NCBI GenBank assembly: GCA_014529385.2
Contig: CM043953.1
Coordinates: 116,565,049-116,629,048 of the forward strand
Direction: 5' to 3'
DNA: 64,000 nt
From: Adiantum capillus-veneris
Lineage: Eukaryota > Streptophyta > Polypodiopsida > Polypodiales > Pteridaceae
In this document: one piece after another, positions 22,527 through 33,635 of the stretch
How positions within the stretch are numbered: position 1 is the stretch's first letter
Layout: each line of letters begins with the position of its first letter
Notes under the pieces: generated by a model
Database searches by the model: none
The model's input: only the letters and a program-made list of their open reading frames with translations
What the model was told of the DNA's origin: nothing
Position numbers and translations under genes: made by a program

Positions 22527-24286
22527 TTATCCTTGAATGCCGATTGAAGATGAGCAAAAGCTCAACTTCTCCTTGTTGACCACCTTTGTAAACATGTCTG
22601 CAGGATTTTCACTTGTATGCACCTTTCCTAGCTTTAGTTGTCCCTCTTCCAAAAGAGTGCGTATGAAATGATATCTCACCTCAATGTGCTTTGTCCTTGA
22701 ATGAAAGGCTGAGTTCTTCGCAAGATGGATAGCGCTTTGGCTATCACTATACAAGACACAATTGTCTTGTTTGAATCCAAGCTCTTCTAAGAATCTGTGA
22801 AGCCACAGAATTTCTTTGCTTGCCTCCGTCATTGCTACATACTCTGCTTCCGTGGTAAAGGTGAAACCACTTTCTGCAGCTTTGAAGCCCAGCTTATTGC
22901 TGTGCCTCCAACTGTGAACACATAGCCAGTAGTGCTCCTTCGAGTATCTTTGTCACCTGCCATATCTGCATCAGCATACCCTTCTAGAAAAATATCAGTT
23001 CCTCGAAAACACAAAGCATTTGTTTTTGTCCCTTTTAGATACCTAAGTATCCACTTCACAGCTTGCCAATGCTCTTTACCTGGGTTGTCCATGAACCTAC
23101 TCACAACTCCCATTGCATGTGCACTGTCTGGCCTTGTCCAGACCATAGCATACATTAGAGAACCTACCGCTGTAGCATATGGAACTTTAGACATATAGGC
23201 TATCTCCTCTTGTGTCTTTGGACACATATCCTTCGCTAGTTTAAAATGACCAGCCAAAGGTGTAGAAATTGGTTTTGCATTTTACATTGCAAACCTTTCT
23301 AGTACCTTCTTGATGTAATCTGCTTGAGATATCTTTATTGTCTTCTTCGTCCTGTCTCTTGATATTTTCATACCAAGTATCCTCTTTGTAGCACCTAAAT
23401 CTTTCATTGAAAAAGATTTAGACAGCTCCTCTTTTAGGTCTTTGATGTCCTCCATGTTAGCACTTGCGATCAACATGTCATCAACATACAACATTAGGAT
23501 GATGAATTTCCCATCTCCCAAATTCTCCGTGTAGACGCAGTGATCCGAGTTGCATCTTGTGAATCCATGATCCAACATCCATCGATCAAACTTCAAGTAC
23601 CATTGTCTTGATGCTTGCTTTAAACCATACAAGCTCTTCTTTAATCTGCAAACCATTTTCTCCTTACGTTTTACTTCATACCCCTTTGGTTGAAGCATGT
23701 AGATTTCCTCCTCTAAGTCACCGTGAGGGAATGCCGTATTTACATCCATTTGCTCGAGATTTAGATCATGAGCAGCCACAAGGCTTAAGACAAGCCTACT
23801 TGAGTTCATTTTTACAACAGGAGAAAATATTTCATTGCAGTGAATACCTTTCTTTTGAGAAAACCCTTTTACCACAAGCCTAGACTTGTACCTTTTCTTC
23901 CCACCTTCTTCTTCCTTCAGCTTGTACACCCATTTGTTTTGAAGTGCCTGCTTACCTTTAGGCAACTCAACCAACTCCCATGTTTGGTTGCGATGTAGTG
24001 AGTCCATCTCCACTTGCATGCTCTTCGTCCATTCTTCTTTGGATTCATGTTGCATAGCTTCTTCATATGATTCCGACTCTCCAGAATCTGAGATCAAGAG
24101 ATGGTTGAAGGAAGGAACAAACCTTTCTGGAGGTCTACTTGCCCTTGTAGATCTTCGGGGAATAGGTTGAGGCTCCTCATTTGGTTGACGTTGTTGCACA
24201 TTGTCACCGTTTGTAGTCCGTGAGTCTTCACCATCCTCAAGCTCCATGTACTCATCACCTGTTTCTTTTGTTTTTTTTCTTTCCAA
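22527..24286 (-). pseudogene. Copia-3 reverse transcriptase and RNase H
   Basis: RT copies element RNA into DNA and RNase H removes the RNA template. The 334-codon frame 24,286-23,282 begins with an acidic linker (MERKKTKETGDEYMELEDGE). The RVT_2 domain starts near residue 85 (SMQVEMDSLHRNQTWELVEL) and keeps KARLV-type KSRLVVKGFSQ, MDVNTAFPHGDL, SLYGLKQASRQWY and the catalytic YVDDM. It stops at FAM near 23,282. The reading continues in 23,257-22,835 (TAVGSLMYAMVWTRPD; RNase H start GYADADMAGDKDTRRSTTGY). After a frameshift near 22,845 comes 22,832-22,527 (TEASKEILWLHRFL; YSDSQSAIHLAKN; FHSRTKHIEVRYHF; ADMFTK). Active-site residues are preserved, so damage is limited to a few recent stops and frameshifts. 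Confidence 0.9.
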
Positions 24287-24333
24287 GTAATCTTTGTATA
24301 TATTTTGTTCGTTAAAAATTACATCCCTACTCC

Positions 24334-24978
24334 TTAAGATTTACCATCTTCAGGATTCCATAGGCGATACCCAAAGTCTCCTTCTCCATAGCCAATGAAG
24401 AAACACTTTTTGGACTTTGCATCTAACTTTGATCTTAGGCTTCTATCTATGTGCAAGAAAGCCTCACACCCAAACACTTTGAGAAATGCACAATTCACCG
24501 GTTTACCTGTCCATGCCTCTTCTGGAACTCCCCCATTCAATGCCGTTGAGGGTGACCGATTGATTAAGTACACAGACGTACTTACAGCTTCCGCCCAAAG
24601 CTCAAGCGGTAGGTCTGCATGTAGCCGCATGCTTCGTGCTCGTTCCATGATTGTCATATTCATCCTTTCCGAAATCCCATTTTGTTGAGGTGTCCTTGGA
24701 GTTGTCCTTTGCCTCCGAATGCCATTCCTAGCACAAAAGCTTTCAAAAGCTTGGCTGCAATATTCGCCTCCATTGTCGGATCTGAGGCATTTAACCTTGG
24801 TACCTGTTTCATTCTCCACAAAGGTTTTCCACCTTTGAAATATGGAAAATACATCGGATTTATTCTTCATGACATAAACCCATGTTTTTCTAGTCTCATC
24901 GTCTATGAATGTTACATAGTACAATGAGCCACCAAGTGATGGTGTACTTGCAGGACCCCAAACATCAGAATGAACCAA
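24334..24978 (-). pseudogene. Copia-3 integrase core
   Basis: A 214-codon open segment of the polyprotein. The catalytic D-D-E triad is visible: D in VHSDVWGP, D in LRSDNGGEY and E in NGISERMN. Downstream words WAEAVSTSVYLINRSPS and KSKKCFFIGYGEGDFGYRLW are the typical Copia integrase tail. The integrase joins element DNA to the target. A frameshift or stop near 24,330-24,290 separates it from RT. Confidence 0.9.
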
Positions 24979-24986
24979 CTCAAGTT

Positions 24987-25555
24987 TTATTTTTTTCTTT
25001 CATTTCCTGATTTTTGAAATTTTACCCTCTTTTGTTTACCATAAACACAATCTTTATAGAACTCTAAGTCCACTTCTTTCAAACCTGGTAGAAGCTTCTT
25101 TGTTTGAAGGATTTGCATTCCTTTGGCACTCATATGCCCAAGTCGGTAGTGCCACACCGCACTGTCAACTTCTGTAGTTGCTGCACAAACTGAAGGTTGC
25201 GTGCTAACAGTACACAAGTAAAGTGTACCGACTTTTTCACCCTTGGCAACCACCAAAGATCCCTTTGAGATCTTCCACCGTTTGTTTCCAAATGCAATGT
25301 TGTGACCTTCATCGTCCAATTGTCATGTAGAGATCAAATTTTGCGAAGAGAAGGAACATGCCTAACATCTTTAAGCTTCCATTCATTTCCATTAGCAGTT
25401 TTGACAGAAACTGTACCTTTGCCGACAATCTCACAAGCTTCATCATCTCCCAAGTATACATACCCAAAATTACCTTTGGTGTAGTCTTGGAAATGTTGTT
25501 TGTGTGGTGTCGCATGGAATGAAGCCCCGGAATCTACTATCCAGGAATTAGACAC
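24987..25555 (-). pseudogene. Copia-3 protease and GAG-pre-integrase
   Basis: The frame 25,555-25,334 opens with WIVDSGASFHATP, an intact D-S-G retropepsin triplet, and ends DVRHVPSLRK. A frameshift near 25,330 leads to 25,319-24,987, which holds VWHYRLGHMSAKGMQIL (the HxRLGH zinc-binding start of GAG-pre-integrase) and DCVYGKQKRVKF. The protease processes the gag-pol precursor. Confidence 0.9.
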
Positions 25556-25587
25556 ATTGTCTAATTAGAGAATTAGAGCATCTTGCT

Positions 25588-26413
25588 CTACTTTACCTGC
25601 GACATTGGCCTCCGATGTTGGCTTGTTGTCTTGAGACTCTGTCTCCTTCTTCTTCTTGGACCAGCAATCCTTCTTGATGTGGCCCTTCTTGCCGCAGTTC
25701 CAACATTCAAGAACTGACTTTGTGCGTGACTTGCTCCGCCTTTAGCGATCACGACCCTTTTGGTTTTTGAACCTCTCCTTAAGCCTTCCTCTTGTTTCCA
25801 CTGATAGTGCAGCACTTGATGATTCTCCTGTGCTTCTCCTTCGCATTTTCTCGCTTAGGAGAACACCCACAACATCATCAAACTTAAGAGTATTTGTGCC
25901 AGAGATAGAATTACTTACAGCCATCACAAGGCTGTCCCAACTATCCGGTAGAGATGATAGTATAAGGAGAGATCGCACTTCGTCATCGAAATTGATTTTC
26001 ATTGATCAAAGTTGACTTATGTTTGTGTTAAAGTCATTTAGGTGTTCTGCAACTGAACCATTCTCTGCCATCTTTAGATTGAACAAGCGCTTCATAAGAA
26101 ATACCTTATTGGATGCCGATGGTTTCTCGTAGAAGTCGTCAAGTGACTTCATCAAGTCCTCCGTGGTCTTCATCTCCGAAACATTGAAGGCCACCGTTGA
26201 CGCCAAGCTTAACCGGATTGTTCCCAGTGCCTTTCGATCAAGGAAAATCCATGCTTCATCTGCCATTGTTGCGTGCTTCTTCGCAAGACCGCCTAGTGGC
26301 AAATAGAGGTCCTTCTGGTAGAGATAGTCTTCAATCTGCATCTTCCAATGTTGGTAGTTTTTGCCGTTGAACTTCTCAATCTTGAGCTTCCCTTCCTCCG
26401 CCATAACTCCCAC
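25588..26413 (-). pseudogene. Copia-3 gag with zinc knuckle
   Basis: The start at 26,413 (ATG; a second ATG four codons in, MAEEGKLKIEKFNGKNYQ, fits the family better) is followed by the Copia gag domain (HWKMQIEDYLYQKDLYLPL, then KVFLMKRLFNLKMAENGSV). A TGA near 26,006 interrupts it, and the reading continues 26,002-25,742 (SSLPDSWDSLVMAVSN). After a TAA near 25,742 the frame gives CWNCGKKGHIKKDCW near 25,705-25,660, a perfect C-x2-C-x4-H-x4-C knuckle. Gag forms the particle and binds RNA. Confidence 0.9.
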
Positions 26414-26452
26414 TCAATTCAAGGAATCCTTTCCTTGAGATAATTTAGCTAC

Positions 26453-26778
26453 GAGTTAGGGTGTATTATTGGTGAGAGGTGGGGTAGCTTGAGGAGAAAG
26501 GACAAGGGGAAGAGAGAGGGGGTTGACCTTTTGAGTGGAGGAGAGGAAAAGGGACACACGGCGGGGCAACAGTGAAGAAAAAGGAGGCAAGGTGGGGATG
26601 GGCTGCCCCGCAGGCATGAGGTGGCCTATTTTACCTTTCTCATATATTTACATAATCATACTTTATTTTTTCTTACTTTTTTCCAATGTCTTTTATCACT
26701 CCCTCCCTAAGAGGGGGTTTTCATGGGGTGGGGACGAGAGAAGAGGGGTATGGGAGCTTGGCTTGTGAAAAGCCCCCA
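26453..26778 (-). repeat. 3' LTR of Gypsy-3, truncated
   Basis: Matches 34,108-34,456 nearly exactly. In element sense it starts TGGGGGCTTTTCACAAGCC. Only the first 326 bp are present; homology stops at GAGTTAGGGTG, where the 5' end of Copia-3 follows. About 1.2 kb of LTR is missing. Confidence 0.9.
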
Positions 26779-26782
26779 TCAT

Positions 26783-26797
26783 TAGCCCTCCCCTTTT
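26783..26797 (-). other. Polypurine tract of Gypsy-3
   Basis: The minus strand reads AAAAGGGGAGGGCTAATGA just before the LTR start, a typical plus-strand priming tract. Confidence 0.7.
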
Positions 26798-26809
26798 GGC
26801 TAGAGGCAT

Positions 26810-28294
26810 TCATGTCTCTAGCTCATCTGTTTGATCATTATCATCGGAGGTGGCGGCTGATGGTGTGTCCTCATCTGGAATGTCAATAGGTGGAGCCTCG
26901 TCAAATCGAAGAAAATAAGGTTTAAGTCGCCAACCATTTACCCTGGTTTTATGAAGTTTTCCATCAGCCTCCATAAGCTGGTAGCTTCCATTGGCATACT
27001 TTTTCCTGACGATGAAAGGACCTTCCCATTGGAGTAGGAGTTTCTTATCCTTGCGCGTGTCGAAGCGATTGTCGTAGCGGAGCACCAACATTACTTTCTT
27101 CAATTCTTTTTTCCGGAGATGCTCGTTAAAGCTAAGCCGTCTATGCTCTGCTTGTGCTGCATAATAATTTATTGCTTCTTCTCTGTCCAGGTGCAGTCTT
27201 TCCAAGTTGATGATGTGATCTCTCAAATGCATGTTGGGCTGTTGAAGCTAGCTTGCCATTACTCTGAGACTTTGTAGTTGCACTTCAATGGGCAAGATTG
27301 CTTCCTTACCAAATACTAGATGATACGGTGTGAATCCCAAGGATGTACGAAATGAAGTTCTGTAGGCCCATAAAGCTGGTAGTAGATACTTATCCCAGTC
27401 TCTAGGATGATTGTTTACGTGCTTGGTAATAATTTTAGAAACCATTCCATTTACCTTTTCAACTAGGCCATTACATTGAGGGTAATATGGTGAAGAGTGC
27501 CTCCTTGTAATGCCCAGTTTCTGCATTAATTCTCCTACCAAGTCTGCTCTGAAACCTGGCCCTCTATCAGAGATGATCTCTAAAGGTGTGCCAAACCTAC
27601 AGCATATGTGCTCGTAGATAAATTTAGCTACCTCTACCGCTGTGATTCTAGTGGTGGCTGTAGCCTCTGCACATCTAGTCATGTAGTCGACCCTCATGAT
27701 AATGTAGAATTTTCCTGAGTTGGCCCTAGGTAATGGCCCAATGGCATCGATACCCCATTTTTCAAATGGGCCATATGAGAGAATAGGTGTGTGTGGTTCA
27801 GGCATAAGTGACCTAGTGCCGGCCTTTTGACACAACTTACACGTTTTGCACCAATGGTGTACATCACGGTTGAAGCTAGGCCATATGAAGCCTGCCTGCA
27901 AGATTTTCCTACTTGTTATGTCTAGGGCAAAGTGACCACCACAAACCCCGTCGTGACAACTAGCAATTACTCCCGTGATTTCCTGAGAGAGAGGGACCTT
28001 CCTGAGTATTTGGTCCTTACCCTTACAGTACAAACCGTCATTGATGATTCGATACCTTGTGGCCTTCCGCGTCAGCCATTGCTTCTGTCCCTTTGTTAAA
28101 TCTGATGGGCATTCCCCTGCTTCCAAAAAATGCATGATGTCAGGCAAGGAATCACTTCCTTGAAATAGAGGGAGCTTTAGTTTTATTGCTCCAACCACCA
28201 CTTCCTGTAGTCTTTCACTTGCTAGGGCATCTGCTTCTTGGTTTTGAGCCCTTGGGATATGGTGTATTTGAACTTCTTCAAACTTACTCAACAA
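26810..28294 (-). pseudogene. Gypsy-3 integrase with C-terminal tail
   Basis: The 348-codon frame 28,294-27,248 starts inside the RNase H/integrase linker. It has the H2C2 zinc finger (CHDGVCGGH ... CKTCKLC), then the D-D-E core: D in WGIDAIGPLP, D in ISDRGPGF and E in NGLVEKVNG. RTSLGFTPYHLVFGKEA closes the core. A single TAG near 27,245 separates it from 27,232-26,810, which carries HRRLSFNEHLRKKELKK and the GPF/Y-type module WEGPFIVRKKYANGSYQL. The tail ends acidic, with no chromodomain. One point stop is the main lesion. Confidence 0.9.
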
Positions 28295-28309
28295 GGTTTT
28301 TACACCACT

Positions 28310-30806
28310 TAAGTGAGTCCTTAAACTAGGATTCTTGCATGTCCATGCTCCATTTACTTGCCTTACCAGAAGTAGAGCATCCCCAAATACATTAAGGCGT
28401 TGTACTCATTGTAGACCCTTGGTGAGTGCTGCATACTCAGCTTCATTGTTAGAATGTGAATCTAACAATTGGCCCAACGAAAATACCTTTGTCATCAAAG
28501 ACCACTATGCCTGCAGCTGCTTTGTCGGACGCTCGCTTGTAGGCTCCATCAAAGTAGAGAGAGTATGCTCCTTCTACCATCGGTGGTACTGGAGGTAATC
28601 GGACTTCTCCTTCCTTAGATTGCTTCTCCTTCCTTTCAAAGACTTGGTAGGTCATGAGTCCCCCCAAACTTGCCCTTGTCGTGCTTTCTACCTGTACCGT
28701 GTAGTCAAACTCTTGCAGACGAACTAGCCATTTAGTAATTCTAGCAGACACATCCATGTGTTGTACAACATAGGGAAATATTTCATCCGTGGTTAGAATC
28801 ACAAATTTCTTAGGCAGCAAATATGACCTAAACTTTGTAGTTGCAAATCTAAGAGCTAGGACTAAGTGTTCCACATGGGTGAAACCTTTCTCTCCTGCTG
28901 TCATCATTCGACTAGAGAAGTAGATTGGCCTCATGAAAGATGTCGTCGTATCCTTTTGGAGTAGCACAGCCCCCAATGAGTCATCACCAACACTTGAGGT
29001 GACATAGAATTTTTCATCCCACTTAGGTGTTGAGATAGTTGGCAGAGTGGCTAAGACCTCCTTTACCTTGTTATAGTGATGTTCGCTTTCCTCGTCCCAA
29101 GTGAAAGTTGATCTTTGAGTGAGTTGTTGCAGTGGTAGAACAAGTTGTGATAGTAGATGTATGAATCTACTTAAGTACCTCACCTTCTGTAGAAAAGAGA
29201 CCAGTTGATGTGCGGTCGTTGGTGAAGGTAGGGCTATGAGTGCGGACACCTTACTTGGGTCGGCGTTGATACCTTTTGCTGAAATTTCATGGCCTAGTAG
29301 AATGACTTTACTCTCCCCAATGTGGCATTTATCCACATTTAATTGCCCACCTAGGCTATGCAACCTGGCCAAACCTTCAGTTACCTTTTCTAAATGTGAA
29401 ATACGGGAGCTATATATACAAAAATCATCAATAAACACTCTTATGGATGTTCCAAAGAACGGTTGAAAAACATATGTGACATATCTTTGGAATGTGGCAG
29501 GTGCATTTGTGAGACCAAATGGAATAACCCTGTATGCAAAACAACCCCATGGCGTGATAAAAGTGGTTTTTAGCTGATCTTCCAAGGCTATGCGTATTTG
29601 AAAGTATCCAGAATAACCATCACAGACGGTATAGCATTCAAAACCCGCTACTTCATTTAGAATTTCATCCAAGAAAGGGAGAGAAAAGTGGTCTCTCTTT
29701 GTAGCTGCATTTAGTGGTTTGTAGTTAACACAGACCCTCCACTTACCATTCTTTTTAGGCGTCACCACTACGGGTGACACCCATTCTGAGTTTTCTACAG
29801 GATAGATGAATCCCACCTCCAGCAGTTTCCTTACCTCGGCCAAGAGTGCCTTTTCTTGTATGACCCCCAGTCGTCGTAGCTTTTGCACAACTGGTTTTAC
29901 CCCTTCCTTCAGCTTAATATGATGTTCCACCACTGTAATGCCTGTGATTCTTTCATAGTTGTCAATGAATAGGTTAGGAAATCCCATCAACATTTGCAAA
30001 AAACTATCTTTCTCCTCAAGTGTTAATTCCGTAGACAACATACCCTTCAACCTACTTCCTCCTAGGCCAGGTGATTTTCTCTCCTCTTCATTGGGTTTCC
30101 CTTTTGGTGATGGATCACCAGTTGTGCTTACCCTTTGTGGATCCTTCATAATGATACCCATCACATCAATGGAACTGTCACTTTCTTCGGTGGATGTGGT
30201 CTCCTCCTCAGAACTGGAAGATTCGCTAGTGGTTTCATCTGCCGATGTTTCCAGATTCATTTGCTTCTGCTTGCCAATCCTCATGTCGTAGTAGATTGTC
30301 TCCCCTTTCTTACCGGTCATGCGTAGAAGGCCAGTACCCCAGTCTTGTTTTGCCTTCATGGCCATCAACCATGGCCTTCCCAAAATTAGTGGATAGCCCT
30401 CCCCCTTAGTAGGCATTACAAAAACATCTACCTCTACTTTAGTGTTGAAAGCTTTTATTTTCACGGCACTTACCACACCCACACACTTTACTTTTGCATT
30501 GTTTGCCATCTTTGCCTTGCATGGAGAAGGCTCGTCAACCACGAGCCCTAATCGAAGCATCATAGCTTCACTCGTTACACAGATTTGTGCACCTCCATCA
30601 ATGTAGGTGTTTCCAACCCTCTTTCCTTTTATGTTTACGTCGACAATTGGAAGGATGTCATCCATGTTGCATCTCGAAATTGCTCCGGCTACCTTTGTTT
30701 TGGAGCGTCTTGTACTTACCATTTTAGACCATTGTCGCTTTACTTTTGGTGCAAGATGTAGCAGCTGTGGCCATGTAATCTTCGGTCCTTGCTCTGCCAC
30801 ATCCAA
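28310..30806 (-). pseudogene. Gypsy-3 protease, reverse transcriptase and two RNase H domains
   Basis: A 785-codon frame runs 30,806-28,449. Protease: residues about 66-75 read NTYIDGGAQICV (family D-T-G; here D-G-G), and LILGRPWL closes it near residue 143. An acidic Ser/Glu linker follows. RT: SEWVSPVVVTPKKNGKWRVC, DGYSGYFQI, FGLTNAPATFQRYV and VFIDDF at the active site. RNase H: FYVTSSVGDDSLGAVLLQ, where the usual first Asp is replaced. A second RNase H begins YSLYFDGAYKRASDKAAAG with the Asp intact. A frameshift near 28,460 leads to SNNEAEYAAL, and a TGA near 28,408 sits at an expected Arg. The second, archaeal-type RNase H next to the first supports Tat-lineage placement. Confidence 0.9.
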
Positions 30807-30839
30807 TGTTAGATCATAGGGCTTAGAAATTTCCCCTAG

Positions 30840-32069
30840 CTAGAAGTCGGTGATGCCCAATTTCCGTCGTGGCCTGGATGGCCTCTTGCTAGTTTCTCCT
30901 CTCATGCTTCTCTCATCATCTGATTGTGTAGCTTTCTCCCTCGTAGCTCTTTTCACAGTCATGGCTTCAAGTGGTTCTAAAAAGGTTACCTTCTCCTTAC
31001 CCTTGTCCCTCTCCTTTGCTCTGGGTGGATCCACTACTATGGCTTTTCCTTTCTCTTCTAGCCTTATGATGTTTACAGGGCGATCATGTGGTGGGGCTGG
31101 TGGAAGAGGTGGGATGGATGCTTGTAGTGGTGTCTGGGGTGGACGTAGAATTTGTGTTGGTGGGGGTGGTGCTCGGGGTGGGGGTGTTCTTTCTCTAGGG
31201 GGTGACAATTGGTTCCTCCTACCTCCTCTATTATAGTTTTGTCGTGGTTTGGGACAGTAGTACATACCGTGACCATCTTCTCCGCAGTTGTAGCAATGAT
31301 ACTCCCTGTTTTGTCGTCGTGCTCTTCCAGGGTCTTGATCTCTTTCTTGACTCCTCCCTTGCTGTATTAAGTGGACAGACAAATTCTGCAGTTGGTCAGT
31401 AATATGGGCCAACATATCTTGTTGGTCATCTCTTACCCCAAGAGCCGGTGGTGGTGGTATGGTGGTTGTCGTAGTTGCTGGTCGACGCGATGTTCCTGCT
31501 TCTCTTGATTCGGTTTCCTTGGCTTTCATTCGCAGCTTCTTGTCCTTAAGGCGAGCAATCTCAACGGCTAACTCGTACGTAGCCGGGAATCTACCTTTCA
31601 CCTTCTCCTTGAGAAGCGGCCATAAGCCATGCGTGAACCGATCTTTTTTTAGGAAATCGGGTGCAGCTTCCCCCCTAGCCAGTGACTCAACCCACCGCTC
31701 CCACAAATCCACAAATTTGGACTCATAGGTGGCATATTCTAAAAGACCCTCCTGCTTCAAGTCTCTCAACTTGTCCCACAACTTTTCTGAAGTGGTACCT
31801 CCCCCAAAGCGCCTCTTAAAAGCGGTTTTTAAGGGTTCCCAGTCATCCTTGGTTGCTTGTGGAAGTGCATTGTACCATGATCTAGCTTCTAGCTTCATGA
31901 GATGCTTAAAGATTCTAACCCCGGATTCATCCGTATCTTTGTTGCTCACTACACATGCTACTTCAAAGTCATCTAGGAAGTCTGTTACCAAATCCTCCCC
32001 CTTCTTTCCTTTAAATGTTAAAAATGCTACACTTGCCATGATTACTGAGAGAGAGCTAGAAAGACACAC
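30840..32069 (-). CDS. Gypsy-3 gag
   Basis: An uninterrupted 409-codon frame. The better start is probably the internal ATG at about 32,039 (MASVAFLTFKGKKGED). The capsid domain holds VRIFKHLMKLEARSWYNALP, WEPLKTAFKRRFGG and YESKFVDLWERWV. A Pro/Thr linker follows, then the zinc knuckle CYNCGEDGHGMYYCPK (C-x2-C-x4-H-x4-C), an Arg/Pro-rich stretch and a basic tail ending LGITDF. It stops 34 bp before the pol frame begins. It would package element RNA in the cytoplasm. It is the longest undamaged coding sequence in the window. Confidence 0.9.
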   Translation of the reverse strand: MCLSSSLSVIMASVAFLTFKGKKGEDLVTDFLDDFEVACVVSNKDTDESGVRIFKHLMKLEARSWYNALPQATKDDWEPLKTAFKRRFGGGTTSEKLWDKLRDLKQEGLLEYATYESKFVDLWERWVESLARGEAAPDFLKKDRFTHGLWPLLKEKVKGRFPATYELAVEIARLKDKKLRMKAKETESREAGTSRRPATTTTTIPPPPALGVRDDQQDMLAHITDQLQNLSVHLIQQGRSQERDQDPGRARRQNREYHCYNCGEDGHGMYYCPKPRQNYNRGGRRNQLSPPRERTPPPRAPPPPTQILRPPQTPLQASIPPLPPAPPHDRPVNIIRLEEKGKAIVVDPPRAKERDKGKEKVTFLEPLEAMTVKRATREKATQSDDERSMRGETSKRPSRPRRKLGITDF

Positions 32070-32123
32070 TGCTTAACTTGCAAAAGTTTTTTTTCTTCTT
32101 TACAAGGAGGCGTGTATACCCTC

Positions 32124-32825
32124 TTATACTAGGACATAGATTAAAACTTCAAACGGTACATTGCCTTGTACCAAAGGTAAGACAAATGGTTGATCTGATG
32201 CCAGAACCTCCAAAAACCGCTCCCCACCCGGCATGGTGTCAATGACGTGCTGGTAGTGAGCCTTCAAATCCAGTATTACCTTGATTGAGCGTACACGTGT
32301 TGGTATGTGTGATCTGTCTTGAGGTAGGTTGTACTGATTCATGTGAAGCTTAGAGGTGCTTAGTCACTGTCCAAGCTTGTGGGAGAGGGTGGTGTTCTTT
32401 CCTGAAACAAACTAAGTAGATCCCTAGTTTCTCTAGTGAGAGTGTGAGCCAATGATTCCGTTATCTGTGCTGCAGCATCAGGTGTGACTTGAAAACTGAC
32501 TGTGATAATTACCTCGGTGACTTGAGTTACCCGATTCTCAAAGTAGAATAGTGTTGATTGTCTATTGTGTAAAGCTCCTTCCATTTTGTTGTTGTGGGTT
32601 GGTTGTAGGTTGCGGACATGGTTTCGACCTTCTCCTTCTTCTTCTTGGCACTTGGCCTATGTATATCCACTGGGTTTGGCGTGTTGGTTGACTCTCCCAC
32701 TGCAAATCGATTACCGTTACGCCTGGCACTCGAGCTTCGATGGAGATGCGGAGTTCGCCTAGTTGTGCTTTGAGCTCTTCTTCTTCTGTCGTCCAATTAG
32801 CAAATCCTGCTAGCCATTCATCCAT
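32124..32825 (-). pseudogene. Gypsy-3 extra coding region upstream of gag
   Basis: Three adjoining minus-strand frames (32,825-32,562, 32,584-32,360, 32,342-32,124) fill the space between primer site and gag. The first starts MDEWLAGFANWTTEEEELKA and becomes Arg-rich; the second holds VTEVIITVSFQVTPDAA; the third holds IPTRVRSIKVILDLKAHYQ and DTMPGGERF. Read together they look like one protein of about 230 residues broken by frameshifts. Tat/Ogre elements are known for an additional frame before gag, of unclear function; this matches its position. I recognise no domain. Confidence 0.45.
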
Positions 32826-32880
32826 TCAAAATAGTTTAGGGGTTTCAGTCTTGTAAACTGAAGGGTTTCATGAAAAGATC

Positions 32881-32897
32881 CTCCGTGGGGGCACCAA
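32881..32897 (-). promoter_or_regulatory. Primer binding site of Gypsy-3
   Basis: After the LTR end (CCCGTCA) the minus strand continues TT then TGGTGCCCCCACGGAG. It differs from the initiator-Met site; which tRNA it matches was not determined. Confidence 0.5.
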
Positions 32898-33108
32898 ATG
32901 ACGGGAGCAAAGCGAACCCCGAACCCCGACGGCCTCTAAAACACCGGGGACTGAATGGCGCGCCTCGAGCCTGTCATGGTAAAGCAAACAGGGGGCACCA
33001 CCTAGCTTCAACGGCTAGGACGCAAACAACACACCACCATAACAAAGTTTTCATCCAAGAGAGATGGATGCTTGGGAGTAATGATGAAGAGGAAAGGGAA
33101 TGAGATCA

Positions 33109-33111
<3 letters not shown>

Positions 33112-33146
<35 letters not shown>
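33112..33146. repeat. (GA)n microsatellite in Gypsy-3 LTR
   Basis: About 17 GA units on the plus strand, which is (CT)n in element sense, about 480 bp downstream of the TATA box. Confidence 0.95.
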
Positions 33147-33149
<3 letters not shown>

Positions 33150-33627
33150 GGGAGGGGGTATAGCGGCTTAGTACTTAGGCACCACAAAAGGATGGCGAAT
33201 CCGCACACCCTTCACACATACACAAGCTCACTCCAAAACACAAGACTAGGTGGCGATTCCGCACACCTCACATGGGCAAAACATTGCAAGAAAACATACT
33301 CACAAAACCTCAAGCTTTATTTAGAGAATTAGGCGATGAAATGGGGAGCATAGGGTAGGGGAATGAGAAGGGAGAGAGTGGTAGAGCACATGGCGGATAG
33401 GTGGGAGTTGATGGCGAAGACTCGCACGAGGATTATGGCCATCATCCTTCATTTAGTTGCCCTTCATCTTCCATAGCCAAGGGTGTAGAGGTCATGCTCA
33501 AGACAAGCATGGTGATTGCGGTGATGGTGATGGTGTGGGTGTGTGTGTGTGTGTGTGCACTAGGCACACACAGTGCATAGTGTGTTCTTTGGTGATGTTG
33601 TGTGTTTTTGTGTGATGGTGACCCCTC

Positions 33628-33635
33628 TTTATATA
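33628..33635 (-). promoter_or_regulatory. TATA box of Gypsy-3 LTR
   Basis: TATATAAA on the minus strand within CCCTATATAAAGAGG. Confidence 0.6.

Larger units (their letters stand above)
21695..26452 (-). mobile_element. Copia-3, Tork-like Copia retrotransposon lacking its 5' LTR
   Basis: The 3' LTR is 21,695-22,466 and the coding region runs leftward from 26,413 to 22,527 in the Copia order gag, zinc knuckle, protease, integrase, RT, RNase H. The 5' LTR and primer site should lie right of 26,413 but are absent: only about 40 bp separate the gag start from Gypsy-3 LTR sequence. Tork-like assignment is inferred from resemblance of the gag start and integrase to the Tnt1 type. The element inserted into the Gypsy-2 5' LTR after GGTGGCCAT. 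Confidence 0.85.

Noticed and set aside
26535-26768. Identical 77-codon frames at 26,535-26,768 and 34,213-34,446
   Set aside because: They lie within the two Gypsy-3 LTRs, in antisense; identity reflects LTR identity, not a conserved gene.
31073-31276. His/Pro-rich frame overlapping gag of Gypsy-3
   Set aside because: Shadow of the gag Pro-rich linker in another frame.
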